Below are positions 35,954 through 44,770 of a DNA stretch of 64,000 bases, piece after piece. The stretch comes from Acinetobacter sp. NCu2D-2 (GTDB taxonomy: Bacteria > Pseudomonadota > Gammaproteobacteria > Pseudomonadales > Moraxellaceae). The notes beneath the pieces were generated by a model. The model was not told the origin of the DNA and ran no database searches. It saw only the letters and a list, made by a program, of their open reading frames with translations. Made by a program: the position numbers and the translations under genes. The stretch is taken from assembly GCF_001647675.1 (NCBI RefSeq), contig NZ_CP015594.1, positions 2,666,001 to 2,730,000 of the forward strand, written 5' to 3'. Position 1 is the first letter of the stretch, and each line of letters starts with the position of its first letter.

Positions 35954-36910
35954 ATGGACATTGGGATGTCAGCATTCTTCGTATTTACACAATGGATTCA
36001 AAAAACCTTCGCGCTCTGGGTGATTCTTTTTGCAGGAATTGCCTTGATCGCGCCAGACTTATTTATCTGGCTGAAAGCCTATATTCCGTGGTTACTCGGA
36101 ATTGTCATGCTCGGTATGGGCATGACCATGACTCTGAACGACTTTAAAGGTGTATTACAAAGCCCGAAAGCTGTGTTAATTGGTGTAGCAGCACAATTCA
36201 TGGTGATGCCAGGACTGGCATTTTTACTTTGCAAATTGATGCAACTGCCTCCAGAAATTGCAATCGGGGTGATCTTGGTGGGATGTTGCCCAGGGGGGAC
36301 AGCATCAAATGTCATTACTTATATGGCAAAGGGTAATACCGCACTGTCAGTTGCCTGCACTTCAGTATCCACATTGCTTGCACCACTTTTAACACCTGCG
36401 ATTTTCTATGTATTGGCTAGTCAATGGATTGAGATCAATGCAGGTTCGATGTTTATTTCGATCCTTCAAGTGGTGCTGTTTCCTATTATTTTGGGTCTTA
36501 TCATTCGTGCCTTATTAAAAACCAAAGCGGAAGCGTATGTTCAGGTGATGCCTTTGGTTTCGGTTGTGGCGATTGTCGCGATTGTGGCAGCAATTATTGC
36601 AGGTAGTAAGGCACAAATTTTGGAATCAGGTCTACTTATTTTAGGTGTGGTCGCACTGCATAATGGACTCGGTTATTTGGTTGGGTTCTGGGCAAGCCGA
36701 TGGATGAAGTTGCCTTATGCAGACTGTAAAGCGGTAGCCGTTGAGGTCGGTATGCAAAACTCAGGTTTGGGTGTGGCATTGGCAGCAACACATTTTGTAG
36801 CATCACCACTGACTGCTGTTCCAAGTGCAATCTTTAGTTTATGGCACAATATTTCGGGTCCAGCCCTAGCCACATATTGGGCAAGTAAAGCAGATAAGAC
36901 TGAAGATTAA
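35954..36910 (+). CDS. Bile acid:sodium symporter family transporter
   Basis: A roughly 318-residue inner-membrane protein of the BASS family with about ten helices. It has the conserved sodium-site segments [25 protein letters not shown] and [16 protein letters not shown]. Bacterial relatives move bile acids, pyruvate or pantoate (PanS); the substrate here is unknown. The start could be TTG 35948, ATG 35954 or ATG 35966, and the ribosome sites do not decide. It follows pncA on the same strand by about 110 bases, perhaps by chance. Confidence 0.85.
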   Translation: MDIGMSAFFVFTQWIQKTFALWVILFAGIALIAPDLFIWLKAYIPWLLGIVMLGMGMTMTLNDFKGVLQSPKAVLIGVAAQFMVMPGLAFLLCKLMQLPPEIAIGVILVGCCPGGTASNVITYMAKGNTALSVACTSVSTLLAPLLTPAIFYVLASQWIEINAGSMFISILQVVLFPIILGLIIRALLKTKAEAYVQVMPLVSVVAIVAIVAAIIAGSKAQILESGLLILGVVALHNGLGYLVGFWASRWMKLPYADCKAVAVEVGMQNSGLGVALAATHFVASPLTAVPSAIFSLWHNISGPALATYWASKADKTED

Positions 36911-36935
36911 TCTGATTGATACATACAGATTCAAT

Positions 36936-36963
36936 AAAAAAGCCTGCATCTGCAGGCTTTTTT
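36936..36963. terminator. Bidirectional terminator between the BASS gene and ytjB
   Basis: AAAAAAGCCTGCA-TC-TGCAGGCTTTTTT, symmetric, between convergent genes. Confidence 0.92.
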
Positions 36964-36975
36964 AGTTCAAATGAT

Positions 36976-38247
36976 TTAAGACGCTTTCGATTGCTTGGAT
37001 TTTAAAATCTCAGTACGGAAAGTTTGCGCCAGTTCAGCTGTGGTTGCGTCCATACCATTAAAGACAAAGGCATGACGGGTTAACACGTTGGTAGGGTTTG
37101 GCATGCTCACCAATTCAAAATGATCGGCAACGTCTTTGAGTAAGGTGTTTGGCACATGTAATGCACTTTCTTTTGCCACCAGATGTTGTGTAAGTCGTTC
37201 AGCAGCCTGACTTGAGCTGAGCTGCATTTCTTCAATTGCAGAGGAAATCGCACTACGCGTTTGCAAGACAAAACGCTTTTCTTCACGGTAGCGTTTGTAG
37301 AGCACCTCAGACAAGAGTTGGAATACAGAACTGATCATGGTTAAGCAGGCGAGGGCATTCGGCTTATCTGCACAAATACTGATGGTTGCGCCTTTCTCAT
37401 CAAACTTATGTAAAGTCCAAATATCAGCACTATTTAATTTGTAATGTTGAATACATAGCTCAGTCGCTTTATTTAGGAAGATCTGACATAAATTAAAATA
37501 AGGTACAGAAACAGTTTTGTTGACCGAATCTAAGAGTTGCTTTGGATCGTAGTATTGAATATTTAAAGACAAACTTGGTGCATCGTTGACTTTCGCTTTA
37601 TCGTCATGCGCTTTTGGTTTTTGCTGAGCTGCTTGTTGCACCTGAGCAATCATTAATGCTGCATTATGTTTTTCTTGTTCTAAAGCTTGGGTCAAGGTCT
37701 GAATTTCGAATTTCAGACGTGATTCATTGTTGATGCGCGCCAGATATTCACTGCGGCTTGGACGAGCAATCGCACGGTATGCCAACCACAATAAAACATG
37801 AATCAAGAATGAGAATAAAATAGCGACCCATTGAGTACGTAAGATTTCCCCAATACTTGGCTCAATCAGCGTGATTTCAATCAGACCGACTTTCTTTTCA
37901 TTTTGCAGGGCATCGCGAACGAAAACGTCCCCTTCACGGGTTTTGGTTAAGCCGCCCGTTGCCAAGACTTGATTGTTCGCGTCTAAGATTCGAATAGAGG
38001 CCACGCTAGGGTTCGTCGCATATCGATTGGCCAAGAGTGCAAGTGAGACACGGTTAGCGGGTTCAAGTTCCGATAAGCTGTCTGTCACCAGTTGACTGGT
38101 GATGAGCTGACCCTGACTTGCACGGTTTTCATTAAGTTGGTGAGTCGTTGCTAATACCAATAAAAAGGTATGAAAAGCAAAACTTACTATCAGTAGGCTA
38201 GCAAATAGCCCTTGTCTAGGCGCATTCAACGTAAACTTCCAAGGCAA
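36976..38247 (-). CDS. ytjB: AhpA/YtjB-family membrane protein
   Basis: A 423-residue protein with one N-terminal membrane helix (SLLIVSFAFHTFLLVLA) and a second near residue 140 (WVAILFSFLIHVLLWLAYRAI) enclosing a periplasmic domain, then a coiled-coil (QTLTQALEQEKHNAALMIAQVQQAAQ) and a cytoplasmic domain. The layout matches the SMP_2/YtjB (Smp) family. The head-to-head pairing with serB, 59 bases apart, is the same as in E. coli and Pseudomonas. The function is unknown. Confidence 0.78.
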   Translation of the reverse strand: MPWKFTLNAPRQGLFASLLIVSFAFHTFLLVLATTHQLNENRASQGQLITSQLVTDSLSELEPANRVSLALLANRYATNPSVASIRILDANNQVLATGGLTKTREGDVFVRDALQNEKKVGLIEITLIEPSIGEILRTQWVAILFSFLIHVLLWLAYRAIARPSRSEYLARINNESRLKFEIQTLTQALEQEKHNAALMIAQVQQAAQQKPKAHDDKAKVNDAPSLSLNIQYYDPKQLLDSVNKTVSVPYFNLCQIFLNKATELCIQHYKLNSADIWTLHKFDEKGATISICADKPNALACLTMISSVFQLLSEVLYKRYREEKRFVLQTRSAISSAIEEMQLSSSQAAERLTQHLVAKESALHVPNTLLKDVADHFELVSMPNPTNVLTRHAFVFNGMDATTAELAQTFRTEILKSKQSKAS

Positions 38248-38306
38248 TTCTATTCAAATTCGATTATGATTCTTACAATAGTTGTAGCTCAGACCCGAGT
38301 CAATTC

Positions 38307-39530
38307 ATGCGAGAAATCATTCTTATATCATTCTTAGGACCTGACCAGCCTAATCAATTTACACGATTAATGCAGGTACTCTCCGCTCATTCCTTACAGA
38401 TTCTAGATGTGGGACAAGCGGTTATCCATAACCAACTGACTTTAGGTATTGTTGTATCGTCTGATGACCAAACTGCAACAGCATTAGCCATGAAGGAAAT
38501 CCTGATTCTAGCACATGATATCGGGTTAACAGTGCGCTTTAAACCAATCTCCGCAACTGTTTATGATCAATGGGTAAAAGAAGGCGGTCGTACACGTTAT
38601 ATCGTGACAGCTTTGGCACCTGAATTAACGGCATCGCACTTACAAGCTGTAACAAATATTGTTTCAAGTCAGGGCTTTAATATTGAAACAGTCACACGTC
38701 TTTCTGGTCGTCCTGAATTGGATGGTTCAAGCCAAGGCCCACGTCGTGCATGTGTTGAATTTGGACTCAAGGGTCAAATGCTCGATGCTGCGGCAATGCG
38801 TGCAGCATGTTTACGTCTATCGACTGAATTAAATGTCGATGTTGCGGTACAAGAAGACAATGCGTATCGCCGTAATCGCCGTTTAGTTTGCTTCGATATG
38901 GACTCAACCTTGATTGAGCAAGAAGTGATTGATGAACTTGCCATTGAGGCAGGGGTAGGCGATCAAGTTGCAGAGATTACAGAACGTGCCATGCAAGGCG
39001 AGCTTGATTTCCAAGCCAGCTTCCGTGCCCGTGTTGCGCTACTCAAAGGTATGGATGCTTCAGTGCTTCCTAAAATTGCTGAACGCCTCACCATTACTGA
39101 AGGTGCCGAACGTTTAATCTCAACATTAAAATCATTGGGTTATCGTACCGCCATTTTATCAGGTGGCTTCCAATACTTTGCTGAATATCTGCAAGCCAAA
39201 TTAGGGATTGATGAAGTCCATGCCAATATCTTGGATGTTCAAGATGGCGTGGTCACAGGTGAAGTCAAAGGTCACATTGTTGATGGCGCGCGTAAAGCTC
39301 ATCTTTTGACTCAAATTGCAGAAGAAATGGGTATTTCACTTGAGCAAGCCATTGCAGTTGGTGATGGTGCCAATGATTTACCAATGCTCTCTATTGCAGG
39401 TTTAGGTGTGGCATTCCGTGCGAAACCTTTGGTGCGTCAAAATGCTAATCAAGCGATTTCAAGTGTTGGCTTAGATGGTGTGTTATATCTATTGGGTGTA
39501 CACGATAAAGACCTGAACCGTCAGGCATAA
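38307..39530 (+). CDS. serB: Phosphoserine phosphatase
   Basis: A 407-residue HAD phosphatase making serine from phosphoserine. The C-terminal part carries the nucleophile DMDSTLIEQEVIDELA, the SGGF motif (AILSGGFQYFAEYL) and GDGANDLPML. The N-terminal half is an ACT-type regulatory region (EIILISFLGPDQPNQFTRLMQVLS), longer than in E. coli SerB but usual for Pseudomonas and Acinetobacter. It is divergent from ytjB. Confidence 0.96.
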   Translation: MREIILISFLGPDQPNQFTRLMQVLSAHSLQILDVGQAVIHNQLTLGIVVSSDDQTATALAMKEILILAHDIGLTVRFKPISATVYDQWVKEGGRTRYIVTALAPELTASHLQAVTNIVSSQGFNIETVTRLSGRPELDGSSQGPRRACVEFGLKGQMLDAAAMRAACLRLSTELNVDVAVQEDNAYRRNRRLVCFDMDSTLIEQEVIDELAIEAGVGDQVAEITERAMQGELDFQASFRARVALLKGMDASVLPKIAERLTITEGAERLISTLKSLGYRTAILSGGFQYFAEYLQAKLGIDEVHANILDVQDGVVTGEVKGHIVDGARKAHLLTQIAEEMGISLEQAIAVGDGANDLPMLSIAGLGVAFRAKPLVRQNANQAISSVGLDGVLYLLGVHDKDLNRQA

Positions 39531-39940
39531 GCACCGATCACATCACAAACGCGTCCCTTGAGGCGCGTTTTTTATTGCAACACGCAGATTAAAATGAAAC
39601 TGTGAATCGGTTATCAGGTCGTAAAAAAGCGATTAAGTTGAACGGAAAATAATTATTTTAGGTCAAAAAAACAGGGTATTTTTTTGTAATGACACGCCAA
39701 GTCTCATGTGGCAAATGTTCTAGAAAATCTCAAAAAATAAAAAATGTAATGACAAAATAATATCGCGACAGAATGTGTCGTGGCTATAGATAAGAGGACT
39801 TTTCTTCATGCAAAAACGCAGCATAATGCTTGCATAGAGATAGAAATCAACACATTCCATTTGAGTATTTACGACATTCAATAGGCAATGCGAACGACGA
39901 AAATCGTAGACATCATTGTGTATTGGACGGAGGGGATTTT
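39531..39940. other. Intergenic region with serB terminator and a long leader
   Basis: The serB terminator AAACGCG/CGCGTTT with a T run lies at 39547-39573. The rest is AT-rich, has two copies of TGTAATGACA (near 39688 and 39746), a small hairpin CGACA-GAATG-TGTCG (about 39766-39780) and a likely -10 TATAGAT near 39785. Transcription starting there would give the next gene a leader of about 150 bases. No gene is seen in it. Confidence 0.5.
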
Positions 39941-40276
39941 ATGTTAACAGCGAATTTAGCAACCTTAGTTGGCTTCGGTTTATTGGCTGTAGCTGTGTTT
40001 GCTGTGTTGTTATCGCCTTATCGCCGCTGGTTAAGCTATATGGTTGCAGGCATGTTGGTTTGGGGATTAATCGAGATGATTCGTTTCGGTACCCAAATCC
40101 TGTTTGAACTACCAATGACCTATAGTTATCTTGCTGCATTGACCACTGTGATGATGGTGGTGACTTTACTATTATTACGTGAAGACCGCCGTGCAGAACG
40201 TGCTTTGGCGAATCGCCACTGTATCGAACATACTCCAGTGTATGAAGATGATCAGCAGCAGTTACCAAGCCGATAA
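39941..40276 (+). CDS. Small membrane protein, 111 residues
   Basis: Three hydrophobic segments (LATLVGFGLLAVAVFAVLL, WLSYMVAGMLVWGLIEMI and YLAALTTVMMVVTLLLL) are followed by a charged cytoplasmic tail. The start at 39941 is fixed by a strong GGAGGGG ribosome site 7-10 bases before; the upstream frame does not look coding. I do not recognise the family. It is a single gene followed by a UUCG-loop terminator at 40297-40321. Confidence 0.7.
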   Translation: MLTANLATLVGFGLLAVAVFAVLLSPYRRWLSYMVAGMLVWGLIEMIRFGTQILFELPMTYSYLAALTTVMMVVTLLLLREDRRAERALANRHCIEHTPVYEDDQQQLPSR

Positions 40277-40296
40277 AATTTATAAAATAACAAGAT

Positions 40297-40321
40297 AAAA
40301 TGCACCTTCGGGTGCATTTTT
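40297..40321 (+). terminator. Terminator after the small membrane protein
   Basis: AAAATGCACC-TTCG-GGTGCATTTT with a UUCG loop and T run. Confidence 0.9.
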
Positions 40322-40416
40322 CATTTGTAAAATATCATACAAAGACCATGCTCAGAGGGGCATGGTTTATGCTAGGATACCTGTCAATTTTCATACAATT
40401 ACAATAGGCATAATTC

Positions 40417-40896
40417 ATGAAACTGTCGTCAATTCCTGTCTTAAAACTTCCTTTGGTTGATGTCAGCACAGATCCGCTCGATTTATTGGTTGCAGGTCTT
40501 GCACTTCGCATGAAGCAATTGGCGCGTACCAGCCCAAAATTTGTAGAATTGGTGCATGAACGCCATTTCCGTATCCAAATTGGGACTGACTTGGGTGTTG
40601 CTCGTCAAATTATTGTAAATAATGGACAGATTGATACAGTTTCAGGTGCACCTGAACAAGCGGACTTTATTTTGCAATTTGCTGATAGTGAGCAAGGTGT
40701 AAAAACATTGTTAAAAGGCGATCCAACTGCATTTATGACAGGCATGCAAAATGGCTCAATTAAAATGGAAGGTGATTTTGGTCTATTGGTTTGGTTTAAC
40801 CAAGTGGCGAAGATGATTCCACCAAAATTGCCAAAACCTGTGAAAGAAAAATTGAAAATTGCACGGGCATTTATTAAAGAAAAAACAGGTAAATAA
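40417..40896 (+). CDS. SCP2 sterol-binding domain protein
   Basis: A 159-residue protein with a lipid-carrier SCP2 fold: FRIQIGTDLGVARQIIVNNGQIDTVSGAPEQADFILQFADSEQGVKTLLKGDPTAFMTGMQNGSIKMEGDFGLLVWFNQVAKM. It has no signal peptide. Relatives include UbiJ, which binds ubiquinone intermediates, but UbiJ normally lies next to ubiE/ubiB and this does not. The lipid ligand is unknown. The downstream terminator has been split by an IS4-family element. Confidence 0.82.
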   Translation: MKLSSIPVLKLPLVDVSTDPLDLLVAGLALRMKQLARTSPKFVELVHERHFRIQIGTDLGVARQIIVNNGQIDTVSGAPEQADFILQFADSEQGVKTLLKGDPTAFMTGMQNGSIKMEGDFGLLVWFNQVAKMIPPKLPKPVKEKLKIARAFIKEKTGK

Positions 40897-40897
40897 A

Positions 40898-40973
40898 AAA
40901 ATCTTTCATCTCACCTTATATTTCTCCCTATGGGAGAAAAACAAAGAGGGTGTCAATCACGATGAAAGATTTT
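40898..40973. repeat. Intergenic palindromic repeat unit
   Basis: Outer perfect 13-bp arms AAAATCTTTCATC (40898-40910) and GATGAAAGATTTT (40961-40973) enclose an inner hairpin TTTCTCCC-TAT-GGGAGAAA (40921-40939). The inner part resembles the CTCTCCCTA...GGGAGAG units that recur between genes in many bacterial genomes, and a relative lies at 49540-49590. It follows the SCP2 stop directly and looks like a REP/MITE-like unit. Confidence 0.6.
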
Positions 40974-40989
40974 GACCAATAAAAAAGCC

Positions 40990-40999
40990 CTCATTTGAG
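40990..40999. repeat. Left target duplication of IS4 copy 1
   Basis: CTCATTTGAG, repeated at 42388-42397 directly after the element. Together with flanking GCC and GGC it restores a terminator stem, GCCCTCATTTGAGGGC. Confidence 0.9.
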
Positions 41000-41038
41000 T
41001 AATGCCAGTCAGTTAAGCAAAAAAAGTTAAAATACTGT

Positions 41039-41068
41039 AAAAAGAGCGTATGTAAATACGCTCTTTTT
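41039..41068 (+). terminator. Terminator inside the left end of IS4 copy 1
   Basis: AAAAAGAGCGTAT and ATACGCTCTTTTT pair over a GTAA loop, and the T run ends exactly at the ATG of the transposase. It would stop incoming transcription from the SCP2 gene and leaves no room for a ribosome site. Confidence 0.85.
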
Positions 41069-41070
41069 TT

Positions 41071-42374
41071 ATGAATTTATCTCAGAATTTAGATTTAACA
41101 TTAAAACAAACCCTACCTTCACTTTCACAATTCAGTGAATTGATTGATTTAAACTGGATTGAAGATTGCTTAAACCAAACAGGTAAAGCATCAATTCGAA
41201 AAAGAAAACTGCCTGCTGAACATGTTGTTTGGCTGGTAATCGGACTTGCTCTATTTCGAAATCAACCGATTTGGTATGTGGTTCAACAATTGCAACTTGT
41301 TTTCGGTACGGCAGAATACTGTGTACCGAGTGCATCCGTACAAGCAAGACAGCGCTTAGGCTTAGAGCCCATGAGTGCTTTATTTTCGACATTAAGTCAG
41401 GCATGGTTTAAAGACTCACAACAACAATATAGCAACTTTCACGGTCTATGCGTTTGTGCTGTAGATGGTGTGGTTTGGTCTATGCCTCATACAGAAGAAA
41501 ACTTTAAGCACTTTGGTTCATCCAAAGGCAAAACAGCAGCTACCCCTTACCCACAAGTCAGAGCGACTTGCCTGGTGAATACCAATACACATGAAATGAT
41601 TGATGCCCAAATTGGCAGTATGGATCAAGGTGAATTAACCTTAGCCAGTCAATTAAAAGCACCAGTTCGCAGTATTACCCTATTTGATCGTGCTTACTTC
41701 TCTGCTGATTTTTTAGTGAGTTGGCAATCTCAGGCAGAAGAGAGTCATTGGTTGATGCGAGCAAAGGACAACCTGCGTTATGAAGTGATTCATCATAATG
41801 CGGCCCATGACTTTCAGATCAAAATGCCTGTTTCAGCAAGAGCAAAAAAGATAAATCCGTCATTGGGTGACTATTGGGAAGCACGTTTAATTGAAGTTGA
41901 ATATGCAGGAAAAATAAGACGTTACATTACATCATTAACAGATTCTGAAGTTTATCCATTCAAAGACCTTGCAATGCTTTATATCCAGCGTTGGGAAATA
42001 GAAATGTGTTATCGGGAAATTAAAAGTGATTTACAGGATGCAAGAATTTTAAGAAGCAAACAACCTGATTTGGTCTATCAAGAATTGTGGGGGTATTTAT
42101 TGCTTATAATATCTTAAGAAGACAGATGAGGTTTATCGCTGAACATGCAAAGGTGAGTCCTTTAAGGATCAGTTTCCATATTGCATCTATGAGTATTATC
42201 AATATCTTAAGGCACACACCTTTAGAATCAGCAGGAAATCTACCCAAACATTTAGCACAATTATTTGAACAATCTAAAATATTTGTATTACCTGAAAAAA
42301 GGCAAAGGCAATGTCCGCGAGTAGTGAAAATTAAAGCACAAAAATATCCAAGAAAATGCCAGTCAATTTCTTAA
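41071..42374 (+). pseudogene. IS4-family transposase, frameshifted
   Basis: The gene equals the intact 434-residue transposase at 57730 up to residue 331. A run of five G at 42089-42093, in place of six, shifts the frame, so translation ends early at 42117 after 348 residues; the rest (42087-42374) is in another frame. The catalytic residues (D122, D196, E301) remain before the break, but the last 100 residues are lost. Ribosomal or polymerase slippage on the G run might restore some full protein. Confidence 0.93.
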
Positions 42375-42387
42375 CTGACTGGCATTA

Positions 42388-42397
42388 CTCATTTGAG
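42388..42397. repeat. Right target duplication of IS4 copy 1
   Basis: CTCATTTGAG, identical to 40990-40999 and followed by GGCTTTTTT, the other half of the terminator. Confidence 0.9.
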
Positions 42398-42412
42398 GGC
42401 TTTTTTATTGAA

Positions 42413-42853
42413 TCACTCTACTTCTAAATTAAACGTCACTGGTCCATCATTGACCAAATGCACCTTCATATCTGCAGCGAAGATACCAGTCTGCACATTG
42501 TCGAATTGTGATTTAGCATACTCGACCAATTGTTCATAAAGTTCTTTTGCGGCACTCGGTGGCATCGCTGGACCAAAGTCAGGACGTAGCCCTTTTTGTG
42601 TTTGTGCCATGAGTGTGAACTGCGAAACAAGCAATAAACCGCCACCTGCTTGAGTGACATTCCAGCCCATTTTTCCATCTTGGTCATCGAAGCAACGATA
42701 TTTTAAAATTTTATCGATCAGCTTTTTGCCTTTTTCCAAGTTATCTTCTTTACCTAAACCGAGAAAAACCAAAATACCGTGATCGATTTGACCTGTGATT
42801 TCACCATCGACCACCACTTTTGCTTCTAACACTCGTTGTAATAATGCACGCAT
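42413..42853 (-). CDS. dtd: D-aminoacyl-tRNA deacylase
   Basis: A 146-residue enzyme that removes D-amino acids (and glycine from tRNA-Ala) from tRNA. The start MRALLQRVLEAKVVVDGEITGQID, the SQFTLMAQTQKGLRPDFGPAMPP motif and the C-terminal GPVTFNLEV (Gly-Pro motif) are all present. Its 3' terminator region now includes the right end of IS4 copy 1. Confidence 0.96.
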   Translation of the reverse strand: MRALLQRVLEAKVVVDGEITGQIDHGILVFLGLGKEDNLEKGKKLIDKILKYRCFDDQDGKMGWNVTQAGGGLLLVSQFTLMAQTQKGLRPDFGPAMPPSAAKELYEQLVEYAKSQFDNVQTGIFAADMKVHLVNDGPVTFNLEVE

Positions 42854-42940
42854 TGAATTTGTTCACAGACTGAATTAAACCAAAGTCGATTGTAGCAAAA
42901 CTCATTTTTAAATAGCGGACGAATAATTTTTGATAAATAT

Positions 42941-42961
42941 ATGAAATTAAATTGATTTCAT
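42941..42961. promoter_or_regulatory. Inverted repeat upstream of katB
   Basis: ATGAAAT (42941-42947) and ATTTCAT (42955-42961), 112 bases before the katB start, in an AT-rich leader. It may be a regulator site; it does not clearly match the OxyR pattern. Confidence 0.35.
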
Positions 42962-43072
42962 TATAAAATCTAGTAAAACGATTGAAATAATAAAAATAAG
43001 CTGTTTTACCAATTTAAAACTTTCACGTAGTTTAGCACCTGCAGGAAAGGTATTAAATTGAGAGATTTAACA

Positions 43073-44590
43073 ATGTTTAAGCGTTCTTTACTCGTTGCAA
43101 TGCTTGCAGCAGTGACAGCAGGCACACAAGCGGCACCATTAACCAAAGACAATGGTGCACCCGTTGGCGATAACCAAAATTCGATTACCGCAGGTGAGCA
43201 TGGCGGTACCTTATTACAAGACGTGCAGTTGGTACAAAAACTACAACGTTTTGGCCGTGAGCGTATTCCTGAGCGTGTGGTTCATGCGCGTGGTGTAGGT
43301 GCATATGGTGAGTTCGTTGCCACTAAAGATTTATCAGATCTTACATTGGCTTCTCTATTCAAAGCCGGTACAAAAACACCTGTATTCTTACGTTTCTCAA
43401 CCGTAATTCATGGTAAAGGTTCACCAGAGACTTTACGTGACCCACATGGTTTTGCAGTTAAATTCTATACGCAAGAAGGTAACTGGGACTTAGTGGGTAA
43501 CCAAACACCGGTGTTCTTCATTAAAGATGCGATCAAGTTCCCTGACTTTATCCATGCGATGAAACCAAGCCCAATTAACAACGTGCAAGATGCGAACCGC
43601 GTATTTGATTTCTTATCGAGCCAACCATGGGCAACCAATATGCTCACTTATGTATACGGTAAACAAGGTGTGCCAACCAGTTTCCGTGAGCAAGACGGTT
43701 TCGGCGTGCATGCGTACAAATTGTATAACGATAAAGGCGAATACAAATACGTGAAGTTTAACTTCCGCTCTAAGCAGGGTGTGAAAGGTCTGAACGTTAA
43801 AGAAGCAATGGAACAGCAAGGTAAAGATTTCAATCACTTGACCAATGATCTTTATAAAAACATTAATGCGGGTAACTTCCCGAAATGGGATTTATATATC
43901 CAAGTTTTAGATCCTAAAGATTTAGATAGCTTCGATTTCGATCCACTTGATCCTACTAAGATCTGGCCGACTGATTTAGTGCCAGAGAAAAAAGTGGGTA
44001 CCTTGACATTGAATCGTATGCCGAAAAACTTCTTTAATGAAACTGAGCAATCAGCATTTGCACCAGGTAACTTGGTTCCAGGCATTGAACCTTCTGAAGA
44101 CCGCTTACTTCAAGGTCGTATCTTCTCGTATTCAGATACACAAATGTACCGTTTAGGTGCGAATCATCAGCAAATTCCAGTGAACCGTCCAATTGTTGCG
44201 GTGAACAACAATAACCAAGATGGTTCAATGAATGTGAGCGAGCGTGATTCTGATGTGAACTACGAGCCAAGCCGTATTGAACCAAAACCTGCAACTGAAA
44301 AAGCACGCGCTGTACAAACACCATTGATGGGTACAGTTCAGCAAAAAGGCGTGAAAGAGCAAAACTTCAAACAAGCAGGTGAGCTATACCGTTCTTACAC
44401 AGCAAAAGAGAAAGATGACTTGATCATGAACTTGGCTGCTGACCTTGGCAATGTGAAGGATTCAGAGACCAAACACATCATGTTGTCTTACTTCTATAAA
44501 GCTGACGCGGACTACGGTATGCGTATGACCAAAGCTGTTAACGGTAACTTGGCAACAGTAAAAGCCAAAGCGGCAATGCTTAAAGACTAA
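43073..44590 (+). CDS. katB: Periplasmic catalase KatB
   Basis: A 505-residue small-subunit haem catalase with a cleaved signal peptide (MFKRSLLVAMLAAVTAGTQAA). The catalytic histidine is in IPERVVHARG, the asparagine in WDLVGNQTPVFF, and the proximal tyrosine motif is RIFSYSDTQMYRLG, followed by the usual NHQQIPVNRP. Signal plus catalase resembles P. aeruginosa KatB, and the next gene is ankB as there. The start at 43073 has GAGAG upstream; an earlier in-frame start adds five residues. Likely induced by peroxide. Confidence 0.93.
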   Translation: MFKRSLLVAMLAAVTAGTQAAPLTKDNGAPVGDNQNSITAGEHGGTLLQDVQLVQKLQRFGRERIPERVVHARGVGAYGEFVATKDLSDLTLASLFKAGTKTPVFLRFSTVIHGKGSPETLRDPHGFAVKFYTQEGNWDLVGNQTPVFFIKDAIKFPDFIHAMKPSPINNVQDANRVFDFLSSQPWATNMLTYVYGKQGVPTSFREQDGFGVHAYKLYNDKGEYKYVKFNFRSKQGVKGLNVKEAMEQQGKDFNHLTNDLYKNINAGNFPKWDLYIQVLDPKDLDSFDFDPLDPTKIWPTDLVPEKKVGTLTLNRMPKNFFNETEQSAFAPGNLVPGIEPSEDRLLQGRIFSYSDTQMYRLGANHQQIPVNRPIVAVNNNNQDGSMNVSERDSDVNYEPSRIEPKPATEKARAVQTPLMGTVQQKGVKEQNFKQAGELYRSYTAKEKDDLIMNLAADLGNVKDSETKHIMLSYFYKADADYGMRMTKAVNGNLATVKAKAAMLKD

Positions 44591-44642
44591 TACTTAGTCT
44601 TAGGAATTGGTGACTAGGGTCTTGAAATCACCTCCGAAAAGT

Positions 44643-44690
44643 CCTGTAGAACTCTAAACCTTTCCTGCACCCTAGGGAGAGTTTTACAGG
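44643..44690 (+). other. Long hairpin between katB and ankB
   Basis: CCTGTAGAACTCT (44643-44655) pairs with AGAGTTTTACAGG (44678-44690), 13 pairs including one G-U, over a 22-base loop; eight T begin seven bases later (from 44698). It may be a partial terminator that lowers ankB expression or a stabiliser of katB mRNA. Confidence 0.6.
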
Positions 44691-44770
44691 CATCCTGTTT
44701 TTTTTCTCATTTTCTGATACTCTGTGCGCCCTCCAGCGTATTTGTATCTCGATTTCTGTTGGAGCTCATC

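Larger units (their letters stand above)
41000..42387 (+). mobile_element. IS4-family insertion sequence, copy 1 (frameshifted)
   Basis: A 1388-bp element with perfect 18-bp terminal inverted repeats TAATGCCAGTCAGTTAAG at both ends and a 10-bp target duplication. It is one base shorter than the copy at 57659 because of a missing G in the transposase gene. It has inserted into the bidirectional terminator between the SCP2 gene and dtd. Confidence 0.95.

Noticed and set aside
40345..40366. ACCATGC/GCATGGT hairpin before the SCP2 gene as a riboswitch or terminator
   Set aside because: It is short, has no T run and no conserved riboswitch core, and probably lies upstream of or around the promoter.
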